This document shows positions 18,068-26,163 of a stretch of DNA of 64,000 nucleotides, in pieces. The notes under the pieces are model-generated. The model saw only the letters and a program-made list of their open reading frames with translations, made no database searches and was not told the origin of the DNA. Position 1 is the first letter of the stretch. Every line of letters starts with the position of its first letter. The translations under genes and the position numbers were made by a program. Origin of the DNA: Mitsuaria sp. 7 (lineage in GTDB: Bacteria; Pseudomonadota; Gammaproteobacteria; Burkholderiales; Burkholderiaceae_C); assembly GCF_001653795.1 (NCBI RefSeq), contig NZ_CP011514.1:186001-250000 (forward strand), read 5' to 3'.

Positions 18068-19138
18068 TCAGCCCGCCGGTGCGATGGGAATCGACCGGCG
18101 CGCCTCGCGCATCGACGTCGGCGTGGCGTCCAGGCTGCGCGCCCGCAACTGCCCGCAGCCGCCGTCCACGTCCTGCCCGGCGGAGTCCCGCAGCTTCGTC
18201 AGCACGCCGCGCTGATGCAGGCGGCGGGCGATGTCGCGCGCCTTGTCCCAGTCCGGCCGCACGTAGGGCAGCTCGGGAACGCTGTTGTACGGGATCATGT
18301 TCAGCACGCCGTACTTGCCCTTGAGCAGCTCGACGATGCCGTCGAGCTCGTCCTCGCCGTCGTTGACGCCCTCGATCAGCGTCCACTGGTACTGGATCGG
18401 ATAACCGGTCTCGCGGGCATAGCGCTCGCCGGCGTCGACCAGTTCGCGCGGCGTGAGCCGCGGTGCGCGTGGCAGCAGCTCGCGGCGCAGTTCGGGCTTG
18501 GTCGTGTGCAGCGACAGGGCCAGCGCCGGCTTCACCGGGCCGGCGGCGAGGCGCTCGAACGCGCGCAGGTCGCCGACCGTCGAGAACACCAGGTGCTTGT
18601 GGCCGAGGTTGCCTTCGAGCCCGAGCAGCTCGATCGCTTCCATCACAGCCTCCAGGTTGTGCGACGGCTCGCCCATGCCCATGAACACGACCTTCTTCAC
18701 CGGCCGCTCGCGCCGCGCCAAGGCCACCTGCGCGACGATCTCGGCGCTCGTGACCTGACGCAGCAGCCCGTCCTTGCCGGTCATGCAGAAGCGGCAGCCC
18801 ACGGCGCAGCCGACCTGGCTGGACACGCACAGGCCGTCGCGCGGCAGCAGCACGCTCTCGACCGTCTGACCGTCCACCAGTCGCACCAGCAGACGCGCGG
18901 ACCCGTCCTCGCCCGGATGGCGCTCGACCAGGGTCGCCAGGCCGTGCAACTCGTCCATCAGCGCCGGCAGCGCCTCGCGCACGGCCTGCGGCAGGTAGTG
19001 CTCCAGCTTGCGCCGGCCCTCGGTCAGCGGCCGGGCCTGGACCCAGTGGCGCAGCACGCGGCCCACGTGCGCCTCGTTGGCGCCGAGCGCGGTCAGGCGG
19101 CGGTGGATGTCGGCGATGGCGAACACGGAATGAAGCAC
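18068..19138 (-). CDS. RlmN-like radical SAM RNA methyltransferase
   Basis: RlmN methylates C2 of A2503 in 23S rRNA and A37 in some tRNAs. The 356-residue protein has the radical-SAM triad in VGCAVGCRFCMTG (about 110-122), the GEPS/N loop in FMGMGEPSHNLEAV, and the catalytic cysteine near the C-terminus in DVDGGCGQLRAR, which forms the methylated-Cys intermediate. It is shorter at the N-terminus than the standard protein and lacks the usual neighbours (ndk, pilW, ispG), so it may be a second, divergent copy with another RNA target. The start is a GTG at 19138. The gene converges on the TpsA gene with three bases between stops. Confidence 0.8.
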   Translation of the reverse strand: MLHSVFAIADIHRRLTALGANEAHVGRVLRHWVQARPLTEGRRKLEHYLPQAVREALPALMDELHGLATLVERHPGEDGSARLLVRLVDGQTVESVLLPRDGLCVSSQVGCAVGCRFCMTGKDGLLRQVTSAEIVAQVALARRERPVKKVVFMGMGEPSHNLEAVMEAIELLGLEGNLGHKHLVFSTVGDLRAFERLAAGPVKPALALSLHTTKPELRRELLPRAPRLTPRELVDAGERYARETGYPIQYQWTLIEGVNDGEDELDGIVELLKGKYGVLNMIPYNSVPELPYVRPDWDKARDIARRLHQRGVLTKLRDSAGQDVDGGCGQLRARSLDATPTSMREARRSIPIAPAG

Positions 19139-19216
19139 CGGGAGGAGGGGAAGATCCGATTTTCGCCCATCGGTCCGGTGCGACGACGTCGTTCGCGCTC
19201 CCTACAATCCCGTCCC

Positions 19217-19966
19217 ATGAGTTCCTTTCCCATTGGCCTTGCGCCGCGCTGCTTCGCGCTGGTGCCGGCCGCGGGCGTCGGCAGCCGTTCCGGCGCCGAC
19301 CGCCCCAAGCAGTACGTTCCGCTCGCCGGCCGCGCCATGATCGCGCACACGCTGGCGGCGCTCGCTGCGGTCGCGCGCATCGACGCCACGATGGTCGTGC
19401 TCTCGGCCGAGGACGACCAGTTCGACGTCGCGGTGCCAGGCTTTGAAGGCGAACGCGGCTGGATCGCGCGCACCGGCGGCGCGACGCGCGCCGACACCGT
19501 CGCCGCCGGCCTGCAGGCGCTGCGCGAGCGCGGCGCCCAGCCGCACGACTGGGTGCTGGTCCATGACGCCGCCCGCTGCCTGATCCGCCCGGAATGGGTG
19601 GACGCGCTGATCGACGCCTGCGACGACGACGAAGTCGGCGGCCTGCTCGCGCTGCCGGTGGCCGACACGCTCAAGGACGCGGTGGCCGCAAGTCCTGGCA
19701 CCGACCCCGGCGCGTCGCCGTCGCTGCGCGTCGCCGCCACCGTCGACCGCCGCGGCAAATGGGCCGCGCAGACGCCGCAGATGTTCCGCCTCGGCCTGCT
19801 GATGCCCGCGCTGGCCGGCCCGCTGGACGGCATCACCGACGAGGCCAGCGCCATCGAGGCGCTGGGCCATGCCCCGCGTCTGGTCGAGGCTTCCATGGAA
19901 AATTTCAAGGTCACCTATCCCGCCGACTTCGCGTTGGCCGAACGCCTGCTGAGGAGCCGCGCATGA
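19217..19966 (+). CDS. ispD: 2-C-methyl-D-erythritol 4-phosphate cytidylyltransferase
   Basis: IspD couples CTP to methylerythritol phosphate in the non-mevalonate isoprenoid pathway. The 249-residue protein shows the nucleotide-binding N-terminus ALVPAAGVGSRSGADRPKQY with its conserved Gly-Ser-Arg and Lys, the VLVHDAARCLI motif with the metal-binding Asp (about 118), and the C-terminal TDEASAIEALG and FKVTYPADFALAE stretches. The ATG at 19217 is the only start consistent with the family N-terminus. The stop overlaps the next ATG (ATGA), so ispD, map and ispF form one translationally coupled operon. Confidence 0.95.
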   Translation: MSSFPIGLAPRCFALVPAAGVGSRSGADRPKQYVPLAGRAMIAHTLAALAAVARIDATMVVLSAEDDQFDVAVPGFEGERGWIARTGGATRADTVAAGLQALRERGAQPHDWVLVHDAARCLIRPEWVDALIDACDDDEVGGLLALPVADTLKDAVAASPGTDPGASPSLRVAATVDRRGKWAAQTPQMFRLGLLMPALAGPLDGITDEASAIEALGHAPRLVEASMENFKVTYPADFALAERLLRSRA

Positions 19967-20718
19967 CTGTCGAATCCGATGACGATATCCAGGGCCTGAA
20001 GGCCGCCGGCGAAGCCGTCGCCACCGTGCTGCGCCGCATGCTGGACGCGATCCGGCCCGGCATGACCACGCTGGAGCTCGACCAGATGGGCGAGCGCTGG
20101 CTGACGGAGTTCGGCGCCAAGTCCGCGCCGCGCGTGATGTACAACTTCCCCGGCGCCACCTGCATCTCGATCAACGAGCAGGCCGCGCACGGCATCCCCG
20201 GCGACCGCGTGATCCAGAAGGGCGACGTGGTCAACGTCGACGTGTCGGCCGAGCTGAACGGCTACTTCGGCGACACCGGCGGCACGCGCATCGTCCCGCC
20301 GACGACGCCCACGAAAACGCAACTCGTCTTCGCCGCGCAGTACGCGCTGGAACAGGCGATGAAGGAAGTGAGACCGGGCGCGAAGATCAACCGCATCGGC
20401 CACGCGATCGAGCGCGTGGCCAAGGCGCACAAGTTCAAGATCATCGAGAACCTCTGCAGCCACGGCGTCGGCCGCTCGCTGCACGAGGAGCCCAAGAGCA
20501 TCCCCGGCTACTACGACGCCAGCGACACGCGCGTGCTCACGGAAGGCATGGTCATCACCATCGAGCCCTTCCTGTCGACCAAGAGCCGCTGGGTGGACGA
20601 GGAGGCCGACGGCTGGACGCTCTCCGGCGTCAAGGGCAACCTGTCCGCGCAGTTCGAGCACACGATGATCGTCACCCGCAACGGGCCGCTCGTCGTCACG
20701 AACGCGCTGCCGCATTGA
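19963..20718 (+). CDS. map: Methionine aminopeptidase, type I
   Basis: MetAP removes the initiator methionine from nascent proteins. The 251-residue protein has the type I layout. The metal ligands sit in [20 protein letters not shown] (two Asp), [14 protein letters not shown] (His), TIEPF (Glu) and [11 protein letters not shown] (Glu), and the substrate-side His is in EQAAHGIPG. The ATG overlaps the ispD stop (ATGA). Its position between ispD and ispF, which are normally adjacent or fused, is unusual; a housekeeping map usually sits beside rpsB, so this is probably an additional copy, an inference that needs the rest of the genome. Confidence 0.93.
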   Translation: MTVESDDDIQGLKAAGEAVATVLRRMLDAIRPGMTTLELDQMGERWLTEFGAKSAPRVMYNFPGATCISINEQAAHGIPGDRVIQKGDVVNVDVSAELNGYFGDTGGTRIVPPTTPTKTQLVFAAQYALEQAMKEVRPGAKINRIGHAIERVAKAHKFKIIENLCSHGVGRSLHEEPKSIPGYYDASDTRVLTEGMVITIEPFLSTKSRWVDEEADGWTLSGVKGNLSAQFEHTMIVTRNGPLVVTNALPH

Positions 20719-20741
20719 TTCGAGTTCAAGGCAATCACGCA

Positions 20742-21233
20742 ATGGTTCTGAATTTCCGCATCGGCGAAGGCTGGGACACCCACCAGCTCGTCACCGGCCG
20801 CCCGCTGATCCTGGGCGGCGTCACGATCCCGCACACGCACGGCTTGCTGGGCCACTCGGACGCGGACGCGCTCGCGCATGCGATCACGGATTCGCTGCTC
20901 GGCGCGGCTGCGCTGGGCGACATCGGCAAGCTGTTCCCGGACACCGCCGCCGAGTTCAAGGGCGCCGATTCGATGGTGCTGCTCGCGGAGGCCTATCGCC
21001 GCGTGAAGGAGCTGGGCTGGGTGATCGGCAATCTGGACAGCACGATCATTGCGCAGCAGCCCAAGATGGCGCCGCACATCTCGCTGATGCGCGCGCGACT
21101 CGCCGAAGTGCTCGGCATCGACGTCGGTCAGATCAATGTGAAGGCCAAGACGGCCGAGAAGATGGGGCCAGTCGGCGAGCTGAAGGCCATCGAGGCGCGC
21201 GCAGTCTGCCTGCTGGTCCGCGCCGCCGACTGA
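20742..21233 (+). CDS. ispF: 2-C-methyl-D-erythritol 2,4-cyclodiphosphate synthase
   Basis: IspF cyclises the CDP-methylerythritol phosphate product to MEcPP, the step after IspE. The 163-residue length is standard. Zinc and substrate residues are visible in GEGWDTHQL (Asp and His), [20 protein letters not shown] (His) and DIGKLFPDT, with [12 protein letters not shown] near the C-terminus. The ATG at 20742 begins the family sequence; the frame opens slightly earlier at a TTG inside the map stop region, which is not needed. It is the third gene of the ispD-map-ispF operon, and an inverted-repeat element follows. Confidence 0.96.
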   Translation: MVLNFRIGEGWDTHQLVTGRPLILGGVTIPHTHGLLGHSDADALAHAITDSLLGAAALGDIGKLFPDTAAEFKGADSMVLLAEAYRRVKELGWVIGNLDSTIIAQQPKMAPHISLMRARLAEVLGIDVGQINVKAKTAEKMGPVGELKAIEARAVCLLVRAAD

Positions 21234-21247
21234 GTCGCTCGGTCGGA

Positions 21248-21372
21248 CCCCCTCTCCCGCTTGCGGGAGAGGGCAGGGGTGAGGGCCCGCGGCGGTGGAA
21301 GTGCTGAAGTCTTTCTGACTGCCGAGTCCGCTGGCCCTCACCCCCACCCTCTCCCGCAAGCGGGAGAGGGAG
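21248..21372. repeat. Paired palindromic repeat element
   Basis: Two 24-base near-perfect palindromes of the form CCCTCTCCCGC-tt/aa-GCGGGAGAGGG occur at 21250-21273 and 21347-21370. They flank an inner inverted repeat GGGTGAGGGCC / GGCCCTCACCC around 21279-21344. The arrangement is that of a composite repetitive extragenic palindrome between two convergent genes (ispF and the histidine kinase gene). It may act as a transcription or mRNA-decay boundary, but there is no T-run. Confidence 0.75.
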
Positions 21373-21395
21373 CAAGAGAGGCGGGTTGACTGCGG

Positions 21396-22721
21396 TCAGA
21401 CGCTGGCGCGCTTGAGTCTCAGCTGCGCGACGAAGCCGCTGTCGTCCGCATTCGCGAGCCGCAGCTGCGCGCCCAGGCGCTGCACCGACTTCTCGACGAT
21501 CGCCAGGCCCAGGCCCGCGCCCGTCGCCGCCGTGCGCGCCGTGTCACCGCGGTAGAACGGCGTCGTCAGCTTCGCGAGCTTGTCCGGCGGCACGCCCGGT
21601 CCGTGGTCGCGCACCGTCAGCAGCACCCAGGCGCTGTCGGCCTCGGCGGTGACTTCCACGCGCGTCGGCTCGTCGCCATGATGACCATAGCGGCGCGCGT
21701 TCTCGAACAGGTTCAGCAGGATGCGGCCCAGCTCGGTCGGGTCGGTCCAGATGCGCAGCGCCGCGGACAGCCGCACGCTGATCTGGATCTGCTGCGGATC
21801 GCGGAAGCCCTGCGCCTCGCGCTCCACCAGCTCGCGCAGGTTGAGCGCCTGCAGCTGGAGCTCGCTCGGCCGCGCGTAGTCCATGAACTTGTTGATGATG
21901 GCGTCGAGCTGGTCGATGTCCTGCGCGATGTAGGTCCGCGCCTGCTCGTCGTTGACGCTCATCTCCGCTTCCAGCCGCAGCCGCGCCAGCGGCGTGCGCA
22001 GGTCGTGCGAGATGCCCGCCAGCATCACGCTGCGGTCCTCTTCCATCTTGGCCAGCTCGCGCGCCATCCGGTTGAAGCCCATGTTGACCTCGCGGATCTC
22101 GCTGGTCAGCGTGCTCTCGTCCAGGCGCGAGTCGTACTCGCCCTCGCGGATGCGGCTCGCGGCGATCGACAGCTCGCGCAGCGGCTGGTTGATCAGCCGC
22201 GCGATGGCCGCCGCGCCCAGCAGCGACGCGCCCAGCGCGATCGCGATCCACCACCAGTTGCCGGAGATGTTGGCCTGCAGCGGCGCCGCATTGGTCTGAA
22301 GCCAGAACTGGTCCGGACCGACGTCGAATCTCACCCACAGCCCCGGCACGCCGTTCAGGCCGCTGGCCAGCACCGTCTGCGGGCCCAGCCGCGAGACCAG
22401 CTCCTTGCGCAGCCGCTGCGCGAAGGGCGAGTTCTCGTAAGGCAGCCAGCGGTCGGTCGCTTCCGCGACCTCCACGGACACGGCCTCGCTGCGCGCCAGC
22501 GACTTGACCACCGCGACGCGGTTGATCGCGTCGGTGCTGGTCAGCGCCACGCGCGACAGGTTCACCAGGCCGGCCAGCTGCTGCGCCGCTTCGAGCGCCT
22601 TGGGTTCGGCCTCCAGGGCCTTGAAGGTCTGTTGCCAGGCCAGCACACCCGCCGCCAGCAGCAGGGCCAGCAGCGCGAACGTGCGCCAGAACAGGTTCAG
22701 CGCCAGACGCGGGGGTGCCAC
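21396..22721 (-). CDS. envZ: EnvZ-like sensor histidine kinase
   Basis: A 441-residue inner-membrane kinase. It has one transmembrane helix near the N-terminus (LFWRTFALLALLLAAGVLAW), a periplasmic domain of about 115 residues, a second helix (NWWWIAIALGASLLGAAAIA), then a HAMP linker, the H-box GISHDLRTPLARLRLE (His about 237) and an ATPase domain with N-box LNLFENARRYG, G1 DHGPGVP and G2 GAGLGLAIV. This is the EnvZ layout. The GTG at 22721 is chosen because it lies five bases after the ompR stop; an upstream frame extension overlaps ompR. The signal sensed is unknown, and the orthology to EnvZ is an inference from architecture and from the OmpR partner. Confidence 0.87.
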   Translation of the reverse strand: MAPPRLALNLFWRTFALLALLLAAGVLAWQQTFKALEAEPKALEAAQQLAGLVNLSRVALTSTDAINRVAVVKSLARSEAVSVEVAEATDRWLPYENSPFAQRLRKELVSRLGPQTVLASGLNGVPGLWVRFDVGPDQFWLQTNAAPLQANISGNWWWIAIALGASLLGAAAIARLINQPLRELSIAASRIREGEYDSRLDESTLTSEIREVNMGFNRMARELAKMEEDRSVMLAGISHDLRTPLARLRLEAEMSVNDEQARTYIAQDIDQLDAIINKFMDYARPSELQLQALNLRELVEREAQGFRDPQQIQISVRLSAALRIWTDPTELGRILLNLFENARRYGHHGDEPTRVEVTAEADSAWVLLTVRDHGPGVPPDKLAKLTTPFYRGDTARTAATGAGLGLAIVEKSVQRLGAQLRLANADDSGFVAQLRLKRASV

Positions 22722-22725
22722 GGGA

Positions 22726-23454
22726 TCAGGCCGCCTCGTCCGGAACGAACACGTAGCCCACACCCCACACGGTCTGGATGAAGCGCGGCTGCGCCGGATC
22801 CTCTTCCAGCAGCTTGCGCAGGCGCGAGACCTGCACGTCCAGGCTGCGGTCGAAGGGCTCGAACTCGCGGCCGCGGGCCAGCATCGCCAGCTTGTCGCGC
22901 GACAGCGGCTGGCGCGGGTGGCGCACCAGGGCCTTCAGCATCGAGAACTCGCCGGTGGTCAGCGGCACCGGGTCGCCGTTCTTGGCCAGGCGACGCAGCG
23001 CCAGGTCGAACTCGAACGGGCCGAACTGGACCGTCATCGGTTCCTTGGACGGCGCGCCCGGGGCTTCCGGCGGCGGACGGCGGCGCAGCACCGCGTTGAT
23101 GCGGGCCAGCAGTTCGCGCGGGTTGAAGGGCTTGGCCAGGTAGTCGTCGGCGCCGACCTCGAGGCCGACGATCCGGTCCACTTCCTCGACCTTGGCGGTC
23201 AGCATGATGATGGGCGTGCTGTCGCCCGCGGCGCGCAGCCGTCGGCAGATGGACAGGCCGTCCTCGCCGGGCAGCATGAGGTCGAGGACGATGAGGTCCA
23301 CGGTCTCGCGCGTCAGCTGCTTGTTGAGCGCCTTGCTGTCTTCGGCCAGGAGGACTTCAAAACCCTCCTGGGCAAGGTAGCGGCGCAGGAGGTCGCGGAT
23401 GCGGGCATCGTCATCCACGACCAGGACACGGTTGGGGCGGGTTGTGGTTTGCAT
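22726..23454 (-). CDS. ompR: OmpR-like response regulator
   Basis: A 242-residue two-domain response regulator. The receiver (about 8-122) has VLVVDDDARIRDLLRRYL, the phospho-accepting Asp in DLIVLDLMLPGEDG (about 57), the Thr in MLTAKVEE and Lys in YLAKPFNPRELLARI. A winged-helix DNA-binding domain (about 145-238) follows, with SLDVQVSRLRKLLEEDP and TVWGVGYVFVPDE. The sequence, including the RRRPPPEAPG linker, resembles OmpR rather than PhoB. The start is the ATG at 23454; the upstream frame has no family features. The gene precedes the kinase by four bases. A TTACA/TGTAA dyad in its upstream region may be an autoregulatory site. Confidence 0.9.
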   Translation of the reverse strand: MQTTTRPNRVLVVDDDARIRDLLRRYLAQEGFEVLLAEDSKALNKQLTRETVDLIVLDLMLPGEDGLSICRRLRAAGDSTPIIMLTAKVEEVDRIVGLEVGADDYLAKPFNPRELLARINAVLRRRPPPEAPGAPSKEPMTVQFGPFEFDLALRRLAKNGDPVPLTTGEFSMLKALVRHPRQPLSRDKLAMLARGREFEPFDRSLDVQVSRLRKLLEEDPAQPRFIQTVWGVGYVFVPDEAA

Positions 23455-23539
23455 GGCGGCCACTCCGGAATTTGTAACAGCGGGACTGTAAGGGCAGTTT
23501 TTCGACCTGTTTGCGGGATGCATCAGTCCTTACCGGATG

Positions 23540-23556
23540 GTTACATCTTTTGTAAC
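23540..23556. promoter_or_regulatory. Dyad GTTACA-N5-TGTAAC, possible OmpR box
   Basis: A perfect inverted repeat GTTACA (23540-23545) / TGTAAC (23551-23556) lies between the divergent ompR and SIMPL genes. The right half continues as TGTAACAGGACTG, and a near copy, TGTAACAGCGGGACTG, sits at 23473-23488 close to the ompR start. The run TTACATCTTTTGTAACA resembles enterobacterial OmpR sites of the TTACTTTTTGTAACA type. Binding is inferred. Confidence 0.4.
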
Positions 23557-23691
23557 AGGACTGTCCATATCCCTACTGGAGGTCGATGAATGACCCAGAA
23601 AGGCGGACAGACGGTGCCGGGCCCCGGTCAACCGTGACGCTTTCCTCACACGTTATGCTGGTTCCCACCTGGACTCTCCGTAGGAACCCGA

Positions 23692-24429
23692 ATGATCCGA
23701 AGCTCCAAGATCCTGGCCCGTACCCTGATCGCCGCCGGCGCCGTGGCGGTCCTGCCCGCGATGGCGCAGGCCCAGGCCGCCCGCACCGACGTGCTGTCGC
23801 TGAGCGCCTCCGCCACGACCGAAGTGGCCCGCGACCTGCTGCAGCTGCGCTTCTCCACCACCCGCGAGGGGAAGGAGGCCGCCGCCGTCCAGAACGAACT
23901 CAAGCAGGCCCTGGACGCCGCGCTGACCGAAGCGCGCAAGGTCGCCAAGCCGGGGCAGGTCGACCTGCAGGCGGGCAACCTGTCGGTCTATCCGCGCTAC
24001 GGCCAGCCGAAGGCGGGCTCCAACGCCGGGCCGCAGATCACCGGCTGGCAGGGCAGCGTCGAGCTGCTGGTGCAGGGCCGCGACATCGAGGCGATCTCCA
24101 AGCTGAGCGGGCGCGTCAGCTCGCTGGCCATCGCCAACGTCAGCTACGGGCTGTCGCGCGAGGCGCGCGAGAAGGCCGAGGAGGATGTGGTCGGTCAGGC
24201 GATCGCCAGCTACAAGGCCAAGGCGGCTGTGTATGCGAAGCAGTTCGGCTATGCCGGCTACCGGATCGGCGAGGTCAGCGTGAACGCCGACCAGCCGGTG
24301 GCGATGATGGCGGCGCCGATGGCCCGCATGAAGGTCATGAGCGCCGCCGCCGACGAGGCCCTGCCGACCGAATCCGGCAAGGCCGTCGTCACGGTGAACG
24401 TCAACGGCAACGTCGTGATGACGAAGTGA
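23692..24429 (+). CDS. SIMPL-domain periplasmic protein (DUF541)
   Basis: A 245-residue exported protein. A signal peptide ends near residue 28 (LIAAGAVAVLPAMAQAQA). The mature part matches the SIMPL/DUF541 fold, a YggE-like family: LSLSASATTEVARDLLQLRF at its start, the repeated alternation of long helices and strands (QNELKQALDAALTEARKVAK), SVYPRYGQPK and ITGWQGSVELLVQGRDI. Family members are periplasmic or outer-membrane oligomers linked to oxidative or envelope stress, but no catalytic activity is known. It stands alone, facing the convergent bdhA gene with three bases between stops. Confidence 0.85.
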   Translation: MIRSSKILARTLIAAGAVAVLPAMAQAQAARTDVLSLSASATTEVARDLLQLRFSTTREGKEAAAVQNELKQALDAALTEARKVAKPGQVDLQAGNLSVYPRYGQPKAGSNAGPQITGWQGSVELLVQGRDIEAISKLSGRVSSLAIANVSYGLSREAREKAEEDVVGQAIASYKAKAAVYAKQFGYAGYRIGEVSVNADQPVAMMAAPMARMKVMSAAADEALPTESGKAVVTVNVNGNVVMTK

Positions 24430-24432
24430 TCC

Positions 24433-25203
24433 TCACTGCGCGGTCCAGCCGCCGTCCATGGCCCAGGCCTGGCCGCGCACGTTGATGGCGGCGTCCGAAC
24501 ACAGGAACACGGTCAGCGCGCCCAGTTCCTCGGGCGTCGTGAACTGCAGCGAGGGCTGCTTCTCGGCCAGCAGCTGGCGCTTGGCCTCGGCGGGGTCCAG
24601 CTTTTCCTTCGCCGAACGGTCGTCGATCTGCTTCTGCACCAGCGGGGTCAGCACCCAGCCGGGGCAGATCGCGTTGACGGTGACGGGGAGGAGGGCGGTC
24701 TCCAGCGCCGCCGCTTTCGTCAGGCCGACCAGCCCGTGCTTGGCCGCCACGTAGGCCGACTTGCCGGCCGACGCCACCAGCCCGTGCGTGGACGCGATGT
24801 TCACGACACGACCCCAGTTCTTCTTCTTCATGCCGGGCAGGGCCAGGCGCATCGTGTGGAAGGCGGAACTGAGGTTGATCGCGATGATCGCGTCCCACTT
24901 CTCCGGCGGGAACTCGTCGACGTTGGCCACGTGCTGGATACCCGCGTTGTTCACCAGGACGTCGCAGCCGCCGAACTCCTGATCGATGTAGGCCATCATG
25001 GCCTCGATCTCGGCGGGTTTGCTCATGTCGGCGCCGTGGTACCCGACCTTCACGCCGAGCGCCTCGACCTCCGCCTTCGGGCCGGCGTGGTCGCCGAAGC
25101 CGTTCAGCACGATGTTCGCGCCTTCCTTGGCGAGGGTCAGGGCGATCCCCAATCCGATGCCGCTCGTGGAGCCGGTGACCAGCGCCGTCTTGCCTTTCAA
25201 CAT
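24433..25203 (-). CDS. bdhA: 3-hydroxybutyrate dehydrogenase
   Basis: BdhA oxidises D-3-hydroxybutyrate to acetoacetate with NAD, the entry step for using stored polyhydroxybutyrate. The 256-residue short-chain dehydrogenase has the cofactor motif VTGSTSGIGLGIA (about 9-21), NNAGIQHV (about 88), catalytic Ser in NIASTHGLVAS (about 140), Tyr and Lys in SAYVAAKHG (about 152-156), and the family-typical C-terminus PGWVLTPLVQKQIDDRS and INVRGQAWAMDGGW. A PHA synthesis regulator (phaR) lies 14 kb away in the window, consistent with PHB storage. Confidence 0.92.
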   Translation of the reverse strand: MLKGKTALVTGSTSGIGLGIALTLAKEGANIVLNGFGDHAGPKAEVEALGVKVGYHGADMSKPAEIEAMMAYIDQEFGGCDVLVNNAGIQHVANVDEFPPEKWDAIIAINLSSAFHTMRLALPGMKKKNWGRVVNIASTHGLVASAGKSAYVAAKHGLVGLTKAAALETALLPVTVNAICPGWVLTPLVQKQIDDRSAKEKLDPAEAKRQLLAEKQPSLQFTTPEELGALTVFLCSDAAINVRGQAWAMDGGWTAQ

Positions 25204-25251
25204 GCCGCGTCCTCTTCAGGGTTGTTAGGATGGGAGCAAAGGATACGAGCG

Positions 25252-26118
25252 ATGTCTGAACCCTTGTTGAAAAAAGTCCAGGCGCTGAGCCCTTGCGGCC
25301 TCCACCGGGTCGCGTATTGGGAGTGGGGTCAGGCCGACAACCCGCGGGTGCTGGTCTGCGTGCACGGGCTGTCGCGGCAGGGGCGCGACTTCGATGTGAT
25401 CGCGCGGCGCCTGAGCGACCGTTTCCGGGTCATCTGCCCCGACGTCGTCGGTCGCGGGGAGTCGGAATGGCTGGGCGATCCTCGGAACTATCAGCTCCCG
25501 CAATACGTGTCGGACATGGTCACGCTGCTGGCGCGCCTCGGGCCCGCGCAGGTGGACTGGCTGGGGACCTCGATGGGCGGCCTGATCGGCCTGGCGCTGG
25601 CGGCGATGCCGGCCAGCCCGATCAAGCGGTTGATCCTCAACGACGTGGGGCCGACGATCGAATTCGTCGCGCTGCAGCGCATCGCGAGCTACCTGGGCCG
25701 CGCGCCGCAGTTCGAGAACTGCCAGCAGGGCGCGGACTACCTGCGCGGCATCTCGCAAGCCTTCGGACCGCACACGGACGAGCAGTGGCTGGCGCTGTCG
25801 CGGGCCATGTTCAAACCCGACGGCGACCGCTGCCGGCTGCATTACGACCCGCGCATCGGCCAGGGCCTGGCCGGGCTGACGCCGGAGCTGGCCAAGGCCG
25901 GCGAGGCGCAGCTCTGGGCGGCCTACGACGCGGTGCGCTGCCCGACGCTGCTGCTGCGCGGCGGCGATTCGGACCTGCTCACGCGCACGACGGCGGAGCT
26001 GATGACGCAGCGCGGCCCGCGCGCCGAGCTGCATGAGTTCCCAGGGGTCGGCCACGCGCCGACGCTGGTGCATGAAGAACAGATCCGCGTGGTGGAGCAA
26101 TTCCTGGCCCGCGGATGA
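25252..26118 (+). CDS. Alpha/beta hydrolase
   Basis: A 288-residue alpha/beta hydrolase with the oxyanion loop in VCVHGLSRQGRDFD (about 35), the nucleophile elbow GTSMGGLIG (Ser about 105), and a catalytic His near the C-terminus in FPGVGHAPTLVHEEQ (about 268); the acid is probably the Asp in LLRGGDSDLL. This is a complete triad. The cap region with FENCQQGADYLRGISQAFGP is seen in esterases of unknown substrate. It may process a short-chain ester or polyhydroxyalkanoate fragment given the divergent bdhA, but that is only a guess. The ATG at 25252 is chosen because the upstream frame overlaps bdhA on the other strand. Confidence 0.85.
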   Translation: MSEPLLKKVQALSPCGLHRVAYWEWGQADNPRVLVCVHGLSRQGRDFDVIARRLSDRFRVICPDVVGRGESEWLGDPRNYQLPQYVSDMVTLLARLGPAQVDWLGTSMGGLIGLALAAMPASPIKRLILNDVGPTIEFVALQRIASYLGRAPQFENCQQGADYLRGISQAFGPHTDEQWLALSRAMFKPDGDRCRLHYDPRIGQGLAGLTPELAKAGEAQLWAAYDAVRCPTLLLRGGDSDLLTRTTAELMTQRGPRAELHEFPGVGHAPTLVHEEQIRVVEQFLARG

Positions 26119-26163
26119 CGTCCCGGCGGCGCACGCGCCCCCGACGACACGGATGAACGACGA

